Counted from the stretch's first letter, positions 1 through 8,405 are shown. The stretch is DNA of 64,000 nt from Bacillota bacterium (GCA_023386955.1 JAEWIS010000023.1:558001-622000), one strand, 5' to 3'. A program made the numbers and translations. Notes: a model not told the origin generated them from the letters alone.

Positions 1-1
1 G

Positions 2-295
2 AAGCTGCTTGCGGCTATTTGCAACGGACCGCAGTATTTGGGACGTTCCGGTATTTTGGATAACCGGAGCTTCACTACCTCCTGCTCGGAGGAACAGATC
101 GGCAAGCTTGGTGTTGAGGACCCGTTTCCACGGATCAATTTTATCGAGAAGCGTGTTGTCCGGGATGGCCATGTCATTACGGCCCAAGGACGGGCCTTTG
201 TAGATTATGCCTTCGCCGTATACGATTATCTGGGTATCTATGATGGGATGGAAGAGAAGCAGGCGCAGCTGTACAAGGATGTGATGGACCGTTAG
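2..295 (+). CDS. DJ-1/PfpI family protein, C-terminal part (5' end outside window)
   Basis: The reading frame is already open at the first base, so only about the last 97 residues are visible. The fragment begins KLLAAICNGPQYL. The AICNGP stretch is the nucleophile elbow of the DJ-1/PfpI/glutamine-amidotransferase-like fold, with the reactive Cys at codon 7 (bases 20-22). The remainder, including the VRDGHVITAQGRAFVDYA region, fits the C-terminal part of YdeA/PfpI-like proteins: 'the fragment is exposed, and its G-rich helix follows the elbow'. Family members are proteases, chaperones or deglycases, and the substrate cannot be told from this piece. Confidence 0.8.
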   Translation, partial: KLLAAICNGPQYLGRSGILDNRSFTTSCSEEQIGKLGVEDPFPRINFIEKRVVRDGHVITAQGRAFVDYAFAVYDYLGIYDGMEEKQAQLYKDVMDR

Positions 296-343
296 TACAG
301 GAACGGAACAGGGACGTATGAAAAAACCGGAAGCACATTCGGA

Positions 344-949
344 TTGGGTAAAGGGCGGATACTGGTGCAGGCATTATACTTGATTCTATCTATATTTTTG
401 AATACGGTGCTGGTTTCCTCCGGCTCTACTCCTGCAACGGTGCAATGGACGCCCAACGAGTTTACGGATAACGACTTTGCTTTGATGAGGACTTCTGACG
501 GAATGGTTATCCGTTTAGGGGACAGCAGGGAGTATTTAGAGGAACGATTGGGTGCTCCCATCGGTACATTCGGCTACAATTATTCTTATGAGTATGAAGG
601 ATTCAAAATCCATTATCGGGATGGCGTGGCGGATGCCATGTTTATCGACCGGAGTACAACAGCGAAAGAGCTGTTTCAAACGGTCAAGCAGGTTACCATT
701 GGTGATCAGATGGAAGAGGTTATGGCGAAATACGGCGAGCCCGTTAATTTGAGGGAGGATGACCGTGTCACTACAGCGTCTTACTATATGGAAAGGCACA
801 ACGGAAGCTATCGTATCGTTCACAAGCTTACCCATTCCAATAACCCGGACAATATGTTTACCTTTAACCTTCAGTTTGATGAAGAAGAGAGGCTGGAGCT
901 CATCGTCTTTTCCGAGTACCGGTTTTTCGTCCCCGCCAAGGGGAAATAG
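344..949 (+). CDS. Secreted or membrane-anchored hypothetical protein with two SmpA/BLIP-like modules
   Basis: The 201-residue protein has a hydrophobic N-terminus (about residues 7-26, LVQALYLILSIFLNTVLV), suggesting a signal peptide or anchor. Two copies of a similar module follow: GDSREYLEERLGAP near residue 58 and GDQMEEVMAKYGEP near 122. Such repeats resemble the G-[DS]-x3-[VL]-x3-[LY]-G-x-P pattern of SmpA/OmlA/BLIP-like domains; that resemblance is an inference. The start is doubtful. In frame there is only a TTG at 344 with a poor ribosome site, while an ATG at 318 with a better site is out of frame by one base across an A6 run (321-326). No function is assigned. Confidence 0.6.
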   Translation: MGKGRILVQALYLILSIFLNTVLVSSGSTPATVQWTPNEFTDNDFALMRTSDGMVIRLGDSREYLEERLGAPIGTFGYNYSYEYEGFKIHYRDGVADAMFIDRSTTAKELFQTVKQVTIGDQMEEVMAKYGEPVNLREDDRVTTASYYMERHNGSYRIVHKLTHSNNPDNMFTFNLQFDEEERLELIVFSEYRFFVPAKGK

Positions 950-985
950 CCTAGTCTTACCGGGAAAATCCATGCCGCGCCGCTC

Positions 986-1275
986 TAACGGAACTCAGAA
1001 GCTCTTAGCGGACAAAAAGTACACTTTTTGATTTCTAACGGAACTCAGCGACTCTTAGCTCACTTTTTGCACCTCATTTGGCCCGGTTAACCCGGCTAAG
1101 TGCTTCTGAGTTCCGTTAGTGAGCGGAAACGGCAGATTTCTGGCTCTAAGCGTCGCTTAGTTCCGTTAGCGCACGGAGGCGGCGGATTTCTGACTCTAAG
1201 CGTCGCTCAGTTCCGTTACCGCCCCGAGGCAGCGGAATTTTGCCTCCGTTACCGCCCCGAGGCAGCGGATTTCTA
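986..1275. repeat. Array A of 23-bp boxes with 50/60/50/50-bp geometry
   Basis: Five 23-bp boxes start at 986 and 1036 (forward) and at 1096, 1146 and 1196 (reverse). Each reads TAACGGAA, then CTNAG, a variable five-base stretch, then CTTAG. The variable fives, all read in forward sense, are AAGCT, CGACT, AAGCA, CGACG and CGACG. Start-to-start distances are exactly 50, 60, 50 and 50 bp. Degenerate copies (gccccgaggcagcgg) continue to about 1275. The array fills the gap between two genes that converge on it and contains no plausible coding region. Confidence 0.85.
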
Positions 1276-1285
1276 CACAGTAAAC

Positions 1286-1325
1286 AAAAGGATCAATACC
1301 GGACTCCGGTTTTGATCCCTTTTTC
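1286..1325 (-). terminator. Rho-independent terminator of the nitroreductase gene
   Basis: A long stem pairs GGATCAATACCGG (1290-1302) with CCGGTTTTGATCC (1306-1318) around a three-base loop. On the minus strand it is followed by TTTTGTTTA, and on the plus strand by CTTTTT, so it could work in both directions. It lies just past the stop codon at 1329. Confidence 0.8.
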
Positions 1326-1328
1326 ATC

Positions 1329-2531
1329 TTATGGAGCCTCACTAAACAGCTCCCGGATATCCCGCCGCATACTGAGCGGCGCTTCCTTCACAGGCTGGCC
1401 GATGCGCACCAGCATCTGAAGGGTGCCTCCCTGCGGTGCGTAATCCCGGTGGATAGCGGCATAGATGTCAGCCATTTCCGGGTATTCCTCCAGCGCTTGG
1501 CTGAGGGGTTGGACGGCCAGGCCCAGTGAATGGGCCTGCAATACCAGGCGGCTGTACAGCATGCCGCTTAGAATCTGGCTCTCCCGGCTATTGTCCCGGC
1601 TGCGGATCAGGGCATATGCCGGGGTATGATCGACTGCCGCCTGGGTGGATTGAACAAACCGGTCCGAAGCTGCTTGGCCCCGGTTCATGGAAGGGAAAAG
1701 GGTAACTACTCCCTGAATCACATGCTTCATAATCCCGGTTGTGCCTTGACCCTCCACGGAAAAGCCGTAGCGGTAGCGGTTTTTGGCGAATTCGTTGGCG
1801 CGGAAAATCTGCTCCGATTCCTCCATAACCCGGGGTACGCCCGCTTCCGCTTTTGCAGCCTGCATGACGTTTCCGCCCAGCCTGCCGAGGTCATCCTTGT
1901 TACGGAATACCTCCACCGCCAGCTTATCCGTACCCAGCGACTGCAGCGCCTTCGTTTCTTGGTCCGTCAATGGGGCCGGCCGGTAAGGTCCGCGGTTGGT
2001 ATCCGGTTGGAACAAGAAGGCATACAAGGGGGAAGGGGAGACGGCCGCTTTCCGGAGGGTAACCTTGGCAACAGCCTTCCGGACCATACTCTCCTCGAGA
2101 CGTCCTTCATCGTAAGCCCCATGTGGAAAAAGCCCGATGTCCACCGTATAGCCCAGCGCCGTACCGGCAACCCGCACATATTCCAAAAAGGCCCCCTGCG
2201 TCACCATCAATTGCCGGGCCATGGGGTCCACCTCCGGGGTTTGCCGCGAGGAATCGGCATACAGGTAGAAGCTCCCGGCATCCCCCGCATCGGTCCGGAT
2301 AAACCAAGGCTGCATATTATGCCCGTTAGCCGCCAACAGGCCATGAGCCGCTGCTTGAACCCGCACATCCTGGAATTGCCGGTAATAATCCTTCTGCCAA
2401 GGCTCCAGATAAGCAGGGGACCTGAAAATTCCGCTGGCCGCAGACAGCACAACCGCCGGCAGCAAAACACATCCGCTGACCGCTGCCGCAATCCTCCCTA
2501 ACATCCGCTTCGCCTTCCTTTTGTCCATCAC
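1329..2531 (-). CDS. Acg-type nitroreductase-fold FMN-binding oxidoreductase
   Basis: The 400-residue product has a basic N-terminus followed by a hydrophobic stretch (about residues 12-34), so it is probably membrane-anchored or exported. HNMQPW at residues 71-76 matches the N-T-Q-P-W flavin-binding motif of the Acg/Rv3131 branch of the nitroreductase superfamily. The roughly 330-residue catalytic region is the length of that two-lobed branch rather than of the short single-domain NfsB type. Members bind flavin, but the physiological substrate is generally unknown. The GTG start overlaps the stop codon of the upstream tetR gene by four bases; an ATG three bases later is also possible. Co-transcription with the regulator makes it a likely target of that regulator. 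Confidence 0.75.
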   Translation of the reverse strand: MMDKRKAKRMLGRIAAAVSGCVLLPAVVLSAASGIFRSPAYLEPWQKDYYRQFQDVRVQAAAHGLLAANGHNMQPWFIRTDAGDAGSFYLYADSSRQTPEVDPMARQLMVTQGAFLEYVRVAGTALGYTVDIGLFPHGAYDEGRLEESMVRKAVAKVTLRKAAVSPSPLYAFLFQPDTNRGPYRPAPLTDQETKALQSLGTDKLAVEVFRNKDDLGRLGGNVMQAAKAEAGVPRVMEESEQIFRANEFAKNRYRYGFSVEGQGTTGIMKHVIQGVVTLFPSMNRGQAASDRFVQSTQAAVDHTPAYALIRSRDNSRESQILSGMLYSRLVLQAHSLGLAVQPLSQALEEYPEMADIYAAIHRDYAPQGGTLQMLVRIGQPVKEAPLSMRRDIRELFSEAP

Positions 2532-3193
2532 AAGCTTCCTCCGTCAGGCGCTGCAATGGAGCGGAGCAGCAGATCGAAGGCTTCTGCGATCAGCTGTTCC
2601 TCAGTCGTCTCGTAGTAGTGCTCCAGGTACCATTTTTTCCTGCGGGCCATGTTGAAGATGCCGACAATGGCTGCCCAAAGCACCAGTGCAGTTCGGCGGG
2701 ATCCGCCCTCGAAGTGCAGGCTGCCTTCCGCAAGCCCCCGGTCCAAGGCGGCGATGAGCCGCTCCATAATTCTCTCCCCCAGCGCGTAGCACTCCTCCCG
2801 GGAAGAATCGGGCACCCCCTTGAGAAAATCCATTTCTCCGTTTTCGTACTCCATAATCGTTTGGAAATAATCCGGGAACTCTGCGCCGAACCGGTAAAAA
2901 AGCAAACCCAGCCGCCGGATTTCTCCTGGTGCATCAAGCAGCCGTGAGCCGTCTTCCTCCTCTTCCCAAAGCTCGAGGAGCCGCCGGTAGCCCCGGGCCA
3001 TGATCTCGAAGTAAATCTGCTCCTTGCTGTTGAAATAGATGTACACCGTCCGTTTGCTGAATTGGGCCTCCTTGGCCACATCATCCATGGTTGCGGCAGT
3101 ATACCCCTTGGCAAAAATGACCCGCTCCGCCGCTTCAATAATGTCAATTCTGCGGATTTCCTTCTGCCGCTCCTTGCGGTCGGCAATCCCCAT
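2528..3193 (-). CDS. TetR/AcrR family transcriptional regulator
   Basis: The 221-residue protein has a TetR_N domain in its first 60 residues. The helix-turn-helix is around MDDVAKEAQFSKRTVYIYFNSKEQI, quoted here as MDDVAKEAQFSKRTVYIY. A divergent helical ligand-binding domain follows. The ATG at 3193 is preceded by GGAGG with good spacing. The gene is first in a two-gene leftward operon with the nitroreductase, and a perfect inverted repeat at 3232-3252 lies about 40 bp upstream of the start. By analogy with the family it should repress its own operon until a ligand binds; the ligand is unknown. Confidence 0.9.
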   Translation of the reverse strand: MGIADRKERQKEIRRIDIIEAAERVIFAKGYTAATMDDVAKEAQFSKRTVYIYFNSKEQIYFEIMARGYRRLLELWEEEEDGSRLLDAPGEIRRLGLLFYRFGAEFPDYFQTIMEYENGEMDFLKGVPDSSREECYALGERIMERLIAALDRGLAEGSLHFEGGSRRTALVLWAAIVGIFNMARRKKWYLEHYYETTEEQLIAEAFDLLLRSIAAPDGGSL

Positions 3194-3231
3194 AGCCCCG
3201 GCACCTCCATATATTGCACGTACATGCAGAA

Positions 3232-3252
3232 AAGTAAACTATCAGTTTACTT
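3232..3252. promoter_or_regulatory. Probable TetR operator
   Basis: Perfect inverted repeat AAGTAAACT - atc - AGTTTACTT, with nine-base arms and a three-base centre. It lies between the start of the tetR gene and the rightward phosphatase gene. Arm length and position are typical of an autoregulatory TetR operator; binding itself is inferred. Confidence 0.65.
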
Positions 3253-3402
3253 GAATTATAATCCAGCTGAGCAGGATGTCAACCCCCTAAAGAACAACCG
3301 TTCTATTCTACGCTGGAATTATATGATAGACTGGTACAAGAAAATGGACAGACGGGTGAGGCATCTATGAAAGTCTATCCGCCGTACCGGAACGGAGGAA
3401 TT

Positions 3403-3975
3403 ATGGATACCAGCATTTATTTGATCAGACATGGTCAATCTCCCAAAACTGACGGGAACGAGCGCAGCCGGGGATTAACGGAAAAGGGGTTAGCAGACGC
3501 CCAACGGATTGCGGAGCATCTGAGTAATGAGGGAATCGACACCTTTTATACAAGCCCCTACCATCGGGCCAGCCTTACCCTGGAGCCATTGGCGCAGCTT
3601 TGCGGAAAAACTATAACCCCTGTAGAGGACTTGAAGGAAACGGTTTTCGTGGGGGGAGACGTGATTATGCAGGATGACACGCTTATTCCCACCGTTTCCC
3701 GCATGTTCCGTGAACCGGATTTTGCTCTGGCTGGGGGAGAATCCCTGACGGCTGCCAAGGATCGGGTAATGGCGGCATTCAACACTATCCTCGAAGCCCA
3801 TCCCGGTCAAAAGGTTGGCATCGGCACCCATGGCATGGTGATGACCTTGATATTGGGACATTACGATAGCAGGTATGACTTTGACTTTCTGATGAAAACC
3901 TCCAAGCCTGACGTGTACCGCATGACCTTCCGGGAAAAAAGGTTCTTGGAATCAGCCAGACTGTGGCTTTCATAA
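3403..3975 (+). CDS. Histidine phosphatase (phosphoglycerate mutase-like) family protein
   Basis: The protein carries LIRHGQS close to its N-terminus, the RHG motif holding the catalytic His of this superfamily. The second catalytic His lies in GIGTHGMVM, and the acid residue probably in the DLKETVF region. The ATG at 3403 is chosen because GGAGG lies directly upstream; an in-frame ATG at 3367 would add 12 residues but has a weaker site. Cytosolic members act on varied phosphomonoesters, so the substrate is not predictable. It begins a rightward run of small-molecule phosphatases and repair-like genes that continues to 8329. Confidence 0.85.
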   Translation: MDTSIYLIRHGQSPKTDGNERSRGLTEKGLADAQRIAEHLSNEGIDTFYTSPYHRASLTLEPLAQLCGKTITPVEDLKETVFVGGDVIMQDDTLIPTVSRMFREPDFALAGGESLTAAKDRVMAAFNTILEAHPGQKVGIGTHGMVMTLILGHYDSRYDFDFLMKTSKPDVYRMTFREKRFLESARLWLS

Positions 3976-4000
3976 CATTATCGGATAAGGAGAACACAAC

Positions 4001-4672
4001 ATGTCAAGTTCACGTTATTCCACCGTTTTGTTCGATTTGGACGGCACCTTGACCGACCCGAAGATCGGCATTACCAAAGGTGTTCAATATGCCTTGGCCA
4101 AAGCGCAGATTGCCGTTGACGACCTGGATTCGCTGGAGTGTTTTATCGGACCGCCGCTTGCGGTGTCGTTCCGCGAATTTTACGGCTTCTCCGATGCGGA
4201 TGCCCAGGCTGCGGTGGCGGCTTACCGGGAATACTACTCCGTAACCGGCCTTTACGAAAATCTGTTGTACGGCGGTATTCAGGAGCTGCTGGAGCTGCTC
4301 CGGGCACAGGGACGGAAACTGATTGTCGCTACCTCCAAACCCACCGTTTTTTCCAAAACGGTTGTCGAACACTTCGGGATTGCCTCTTTCTTCGATGAGA
4401 TTGTTGGCAGCAACCTGGATGGAACCCTATCTGAAAAAGGGGAGATTATCGCCCACATTCTGAAGCAGCATCAGCTGGACCCGGAGACAACCGTGATGAT
4501 CGGCGACCGGAAGTTCGATATCATCGGGGCTCAAGCCAACGTGGTGGATTCCATTGCTGTAGGGTACGGGTATGGCAGCGGAACTGAGCTTTTGGCAGCC
4601 CAGCCAACTCATTTTGCGGGGACCGTCGATGAGCTGAGGGCTTTTTTTGCAGAGGGGAAGGAAGGCCGATGA
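4001..4672 (+). CDS. HAD superfamily hydrolase, phosphoglycolate-phosphatase-like
   Basis: The 223-residue protein contains the HAD motifs in order: LFDLDGTLTD at residues 10-19 (nucleophile and acid-base Asp), VATSKPT as motif II/III region with Ser/Thr, and MIGDRKFDIIGA near residue 165 with the Mg-binding Asp pair. The helical cap between motifs I and II places it in subclass I, with the Gph/PpaX/YjjG group. It is likely a cytosolic phosphatase of a small sugar phosphate or nucleotide. AAGGAG precedes the ATG. Its end overlaps the next gene (GNAT) by four bases (ATGA), indicating translational coupling. Confidence 0.85.
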   Translation: MSSSRYSTVLFDLDGTLTDPKIGITKGVQYALAKAQIAVDDLDSLECFIGPPLAVSFREFYGFSDADAQAAVAAYREYYSVTGLYENLLYGGIQELLELLRAQGRKLIVATSKPTVFSKTVVEHFGIASFFDEIVGSNLDGTLSEKGEIIAHILKQHQLDPETTVMIGDRKFDIIGAQANVVDSIAVGYGYGSGTELLAAQPTHFAGTVDELRAFFAEGKEGR

Positions 4673-5103
4673 TTGCGATTCAGCGGATTAAAGCGGAGGA
4701 TCAGGCTCAGCTGTCTCTTTTGCTGGAGGAGCTGGTGGGGGCGGGAACGGATGCCGCCGTGTTCGGCACAGCCTTCCGTTTGATCCTGGAGAATGAGCAA
4801 TATGTGCTGTTGGGCGCATACCATAACGGTGAATTGGCGGGAACCGCCATGGGGATTGTCTGTATGGATCTGACCGGCGATTGCCGTCCGTTTATGGTGG
4901 TGGAGAATGTGGTGGTCTCCGCCAACCACCGGAAATTGGGGATTGGCCGGCAGCTGATGCTGGCGATGGAGGAGCATGCGAAGGAGCGGAATTGCTGCTA
5001 CGTCATTCTGGTTTCCGGAAAGCAGCGGGTGGAGGCTCATCGGCTGTATGAGAGCCTGGGCTACCGGGACGAAGGGGCCGAGGGCTTCCGCAAGCATTTC
5101 TGA
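4669..5103 (+). CDS. GNAT family N-acetyltransferase
   Basis: The 144-residue size equals one GNAT domain. The acetyl-CoA-binding motif A is around VVENVVVSANHRKLGIGRQL, in the usual place with the variant R-K-L-G-I-G in place of the common R-G-x-G-x-G/A. RLYESLGYRDEG near the C-terminus is the family's motif B region. The substrate amine is not predictable. The gene starts inside the stop codon of the preceding HAD gene (ATGA overlap) and is followed 41 bp later by the UvrA paralogue, so all are probably co-transcribed. Confidence 0.85.
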   Translation: MIAIQRIKAEDQAQLSLLLEELVGAGTDAAVFGTAFRLILENEQYVLLGAYHNGELAGTAMGIVCMDLTGDCRPFMVVENVVVSANHRKLGIGRQLMLAMEEHAKERNCCYVILVSGKQRVEAHRLYESLGYRDEGAEGFRKHF

Positions 5104-5144
5104 AGAGGTTATGGCAAAGAAAACCAATATCCGGGAGGCTGGAC

Positions 5145-7631
5145 ATGGGGAATCTGATCATTACGGATGCGTATGAGGGCAATTTGAAGCATGTGAGCTT
5201 GGAAATCCCGCGGGACAAGCTGGTGGTGCTGACCGGCTTGTCGGGTTCGGGCAAATCCACCCTGGCCATGGATGTGCTGTATCAGGAATGCCAGCGCCAA
5301 TATTTGGAGGCTATCGGCTATCAGGGCATCCGCAAGCCGGGCGTAGGCTCCATCAAGAACGTATCCCCCGCCATCCGGATTACCCAGTCGGAATCCAACA
5401 AGAATCCCCGCTCCACCGTCGGCACTCTGACAGATATGTATACGGGCCTGCGGATGGTGTACGAAAAGCTCAGCACCCGCCAATGTCCCCATTGCGGGCA
5501 AGCCGTTTCGGCAGCGGACTGCAGGGAGGAAACGGAGAAAAAGGACAACGCGTTTCATGTGTATATGCATTGTCACCTCTGCGGGCACAAGATGGATAAG
5601 CTGACACGGACCCATTTCTCCTACAACACCCGGGAGGGAGGCTGTCCAACCTGCCAGGGCCTTGGACAAATGCTGCAAATTAACATGAACGCCACCCTGC
5701 ACGAGGAGCTGTCCTTGGAGGAAGGGGCGGTAGAGTATTGGAACCAGGGCTATAAGGAGTATCAGACGACGGCGGTTTATCAAGCTCTCCGCCATTATGG
5801 CTTGCCTGTTCCCGAGAATGTGCCGGTAAAGGAGTTCGCGCCATTGCAGCGGGCTATCCTGCTTTACGGTTCGGAATGTGATGCGGTGAAGGAGGCTTTC
5901 CCGGAGACCGCACCGCCCAAAACAGTGGCCCTTGGCAAATTCGAGGGGGTGCTGTCCACCCTGTGGAGACGGATGTCGGAAAAAGGCGGGGATGCGAAAA
6001 ATCTGAATGGCTTTTTCCACTCGGATACCTGCCCGGATTGCAAGGGAGAACGTCTGGGGCCGCTAAGCAGGTCGGCTACTGTGAACGGATACCGGCTGCC
6101 GGAGCTGACGGTGCTTTCCCTGGAGGAATTGGACGATTGGGTTGCCGGGTTGGAAACGGCTTTAAGTCCGGCGAGTCTGCGGCTTGCAGAGCTCTATCTG
6201 TCGGACATCCGCACCAAAGTCCGGCGGATCGCCCATACCGGCTTGGGCTACCTGTCGCTGGACCGCCAAATCATCACCCTCTCCGGCGGCGAAATGCAGC
6301 GGATCAAGCTGGCGGCCGCTCTGGATTCGGACCTGACCGGCGTGATTTACATTCTGGATGAGCCTACCGTCGGGCTGCATCCCAAGGATACCCAGGGCAT
6401 GATCGGCATCATCAAAAAGCTGCGTGATTTGGGCAATACGGTGCTGGTGATCGAGCATGACCCGGATGTGATGGCGGAGGCGGATTATATTGTAGATATG
6501 GGCCCAGGCTCGGGAAAACATGGCGGAGAAGTTATCGGGTCCGGCACCTTAACCGAGCTTCTGGCGAACGAGCAATCTGTCACCGGCCGATTCCTTAAGG
6601 AAAAGCGGGTTCTCCGCAGCCAGGTCCGGCCGGGGAACGGCGGGCATATTCATATCCGTCATGCTTCCCTTCATAATTTGCAGGATGTGGAGGTCCGTTT
6701 CCCGGCAGGCTGTCTGGTGACGGTGACGGGTGTATCCGGCTCCGGCAAATCCACTTTGGTGTTTGATGTGCTGGCCAAGCTGTGGGAGAAGGAGCGGGTA
6801 GGGGACGCGGAGGTATCGGGACTGGAGCTGTTTGACCAGATGATTACCATTGAGCAGGGGGCGATTACCCGAATGAAACGCTCCAACGTCGCCACCTATA
6901 CCGATATGTACACGGATATCCGCAATCTGTTCGGCGGGCTGGCGGAGGCCAAGGCCAAAGGGCTGGCAGCCAAGCATTTTTCCTTCAATACCAAGGGCGG
7001 CCGTTGTGAAAATTGCGAGGGGCTGGGCGTGATCACCAGCAACATGCTCTTCTTTGAAAATATTGAAGTCACCTGTCCGGTCTGCGGCGGCGCCCGGTTT
7101 AACGAAGAGGTGCTATCGGTGCAATATAAAGGGTTGAATGTCAATGAGGTGCTTCACCTCTCCGTCGAGGAGGCGTTAGAGGTATTCGCCGGCCATCCGG
7201 GTCTGGAGGGGATGCTGAAGCTGCTCCGCGAGGTGGGGCTGGATTATCTGGAGCTGGGCCAAACCCTGACCACACTCTCCGGCGGGGAGGGGCAGCGTCT
7301 GAAGCTGGCCAACGAGCTGATTTCCAATAAGGGCAAATCGGTGCTGTATCTGATGGATGAGCCGACCACTGGATTGCATCCGGCGGATGTGGGGAATTTC
7401 CTGAAGCTGCTGAATAGAATGGTGGATGCGGGAAGCACCATCCTTGTGGTGGAGCATAACGAGCAGGTAATCCGCGATTCGGATTGGGTCATTGACCTGG
7501 GGCCGGAGGGCGGCCGGAACGGCGGGCAGATTCTGTTTACGGGAACGCCCGGGGAGATGGCTGCGAGTGGAACCACAGTGACGGCTGAGGCCTTACGGCA
7601 AGCGGCGGCTTCCGTGATGGGCGGGGAGTGA
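5145..7631 (+). CDS. UvrA-like excinuclease ABC subunit A paralogue (short form)
   Basis: The 828-residue protein has two ABC ATPase modules: Walker A GLSGSGKS near residue 32 and GVSGSGKS near 527, signature LSGGEMQR and LSGGEGQR, and Walker B ILDEPTVGLHP and LMDEPTTGLHP. Zinc-binding Cys pairs are visible at CPHC/CHLC (about 114-147), CPTC, CPDC (about 296), CENC (about 624) and CPVC (about 644). Housekeeping UvrA is usually about 940-960 residues, so this one is shortened in the region that binds UvrB and DNA damage. Such short forms are often second copies associated with drug or DNA-damage tolerance. It is flanked by phosphatase genes rather than by uvrB. A genomic uvrA copy elsewhere is expected but not visible. 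Confidence 0.85.
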   Translation: MGNLIITDAYEGNLKHVSLEIPRDKLVVLTGLSGSGKSTLAMDVLYQECQRQYLEAIGYQGIRKPGVGSIKNVSPAIRITQSESNKNPRSTVGTLTDMYTGLRMVYEKLSTRQCPHCGQAVSAADCREETEKKDNAFHVYMHCHLCGHKMDKLTRTHFSYNTREGGCPTCQGLGQMLQINMNATLHEELSLEEGAVEYWNQGYKEYQTTAVYQALRHYGLPVPENVPVKEFAPLQRAILLYGSECDAVKEAFPETAPPKTVALGKFEGVLSTLWRRMSEKGGDAKNLNGFFHSDTCPDCKGERLGPLSRSATVNGYRLPELTVLSLEELDDWVAGLETALSPASLRLAELYLSDIRTKVRRIAHTGLGYLSLDRQIITLSGGEMQRIKLAAALDSDLTGVIYILDEPTVGLHPKDTQGMIGIIKKLRDLGNTVLVIEHDPDVMAEADYIVDMGPGSGKHGGEVIGSGTLTELLANEQSVTGRFLKEKRVLRSQVRPGNGGHIHIRHASLHNLQDVEVRFPAGCLVTVTGVSGSGKSTLVFDVLAKLWEKERVGDAEVSGLELFDQMITIEQGAITRMKRSNVATYTDMYTDIRNLFGGLAEAKAKGLAAKHFSFNTKGGRCENCEGLGVITSNMLFFENIEVTCPVCGGARFNEEVLSVQYKGLNVNEVLHLSVEEALEVFAGHPGLEGMLKLLREVGLDYLELGQTLTTLSGGEGQRLKLANELISNKGKSVLYLMDEPTTGLHPADVGNFLKLLNRMVDAGSTILVVEHNEQVIRDSDWVIDLGPEGGRNGGQILFTGTPGEMAASGTTVTAEALRQAAASVMGGE

Positions 7632-7645
7632 TAGGAGGAGAGAGC

Positions 7646-8329
7646 ATGGGGGTGCAGGTCATCAGCCTGGATATGTTTCAGACGCTTGTGAATGTGAATA
7701 GCAGGCTGAATCAAATCTGGGGAGCGATATTGCCGGAGCAGTTCCACCCGGAGAAGGCTGGGCGTCATTCTACCGCTTTGCAGGCTCGGTTTATGGAGGA
7801 GTGGAGCCGTTCCAGAGAGACGGAGGCCTTCATCCTGCTAAGGGAAATTTACGGCCGCAGCTTCGAGGAGCTGTTCCGTGAATACGGTATTGCTTACAGC
7901 CATCAGGTGGCAGCGGAGATCCTGTTCCGGGAGCACCGGCTGGCCCACTTTTATGAGGATACGCAGGATTTCCTGGCTTCTGTTGCCGGACGGTACCAGC
8001 TGTGTATTACCAGTGATGCCGATGATGCCATGATCCCGGATTTCTACAGGGGTTACGGCGCCAGGTTGTTCACCTCCGAGCAATGCCTCTCCTACAAGAA
8101 TGACAGCGGCAACAAGATATTCAAGGATTTGATCCGCCATTATCAGGTTCCGCCCGGGGATATCCTCCATATCGGCGATTCCAGGTCCGATGTTCTGGGG
8201 GCCAAGCGGGAAGGTATTGCCGCCTGCTGGATCAACCGTAACGGGCAAACCTGGGAGCATGAGCTGAAGCCTGATTATACCGTGAGTTCTTTTGCGGAGC
8301 TGTCCGGAATATTGGGGAGCGCCGGATAG
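7646..8329 (+). CDS. HAD family hydrolase, haloacid-dehalogenase-like variant
   Basis: The protein begins MGVQVISLDMFQTLV, in which the first Asp of the HAD motif is kept but the usual second Asp is replaced by Phe (DMFQT). This pattern occurs in dehalogenase-like and some non-phosphatase HAD members. LHIGDSRSDVLGAK near the C-terminus is motif IV with its acidic pair, and ITSDADD is the motif II region. ATG 7646 is preferred because GGAGGA precedes it; a GTG at 7628 overlaps the uvrA-like stop but has no good site. The 3' neighbour is a long repeat-rich gap. Confidence 0.75.
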   Translation: MGVQVISLDMFQTLVNVNSRLNQIWGAILPEQFHPEKAGRHSTALQARFMEEWSRSRETEAFILLREIYGRSFEELFREYGIAYSHQVAAEILFREHRLAHFYEDTQDFLASVAGRYQLCITSDADDAMIPDFYRGYGARLFTSEQCLSYKNDSGNKIFKDLIRHYQVPPGDILHIGDSRSDVLGAKREGIAACWINRNGQTWEHELKPDYTVSSFAELSGILGSAG

Positions 8330-8365
8330 CGTGTGGGGGAGTGGGGAGAGTAAGTTGGGTAGAAT

Positions 8366-8405
8366 AGAGCAGGACAGAGCAGGACAGAGCAGGACAGAGC
8401 AGGAT
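8366..8405. repeat. Short tandem repeat of a 10-bp unit
   Basis: The unit agagcaggac is repeated about 3.7 times without interruption, and scattered related pieces (gagcagga) follow to about 8460. The stretch 8330-8530 has no recognisable gene and reads as low-complexity, purine-rich sequence. Confidence 0.75.

Noticed and set aside
986..1275. CRISPR-like look of the regularly spaced repeats
   Set aside because: Boxes switch orientation halfway, spacers are similar rather than unique, and there are no cas genes.
5109..6020. 303-codon frame antisense to the UvrA-like gene
   Set aside because: It is opposite conserved UvrA sequence and lacks initiation signals.
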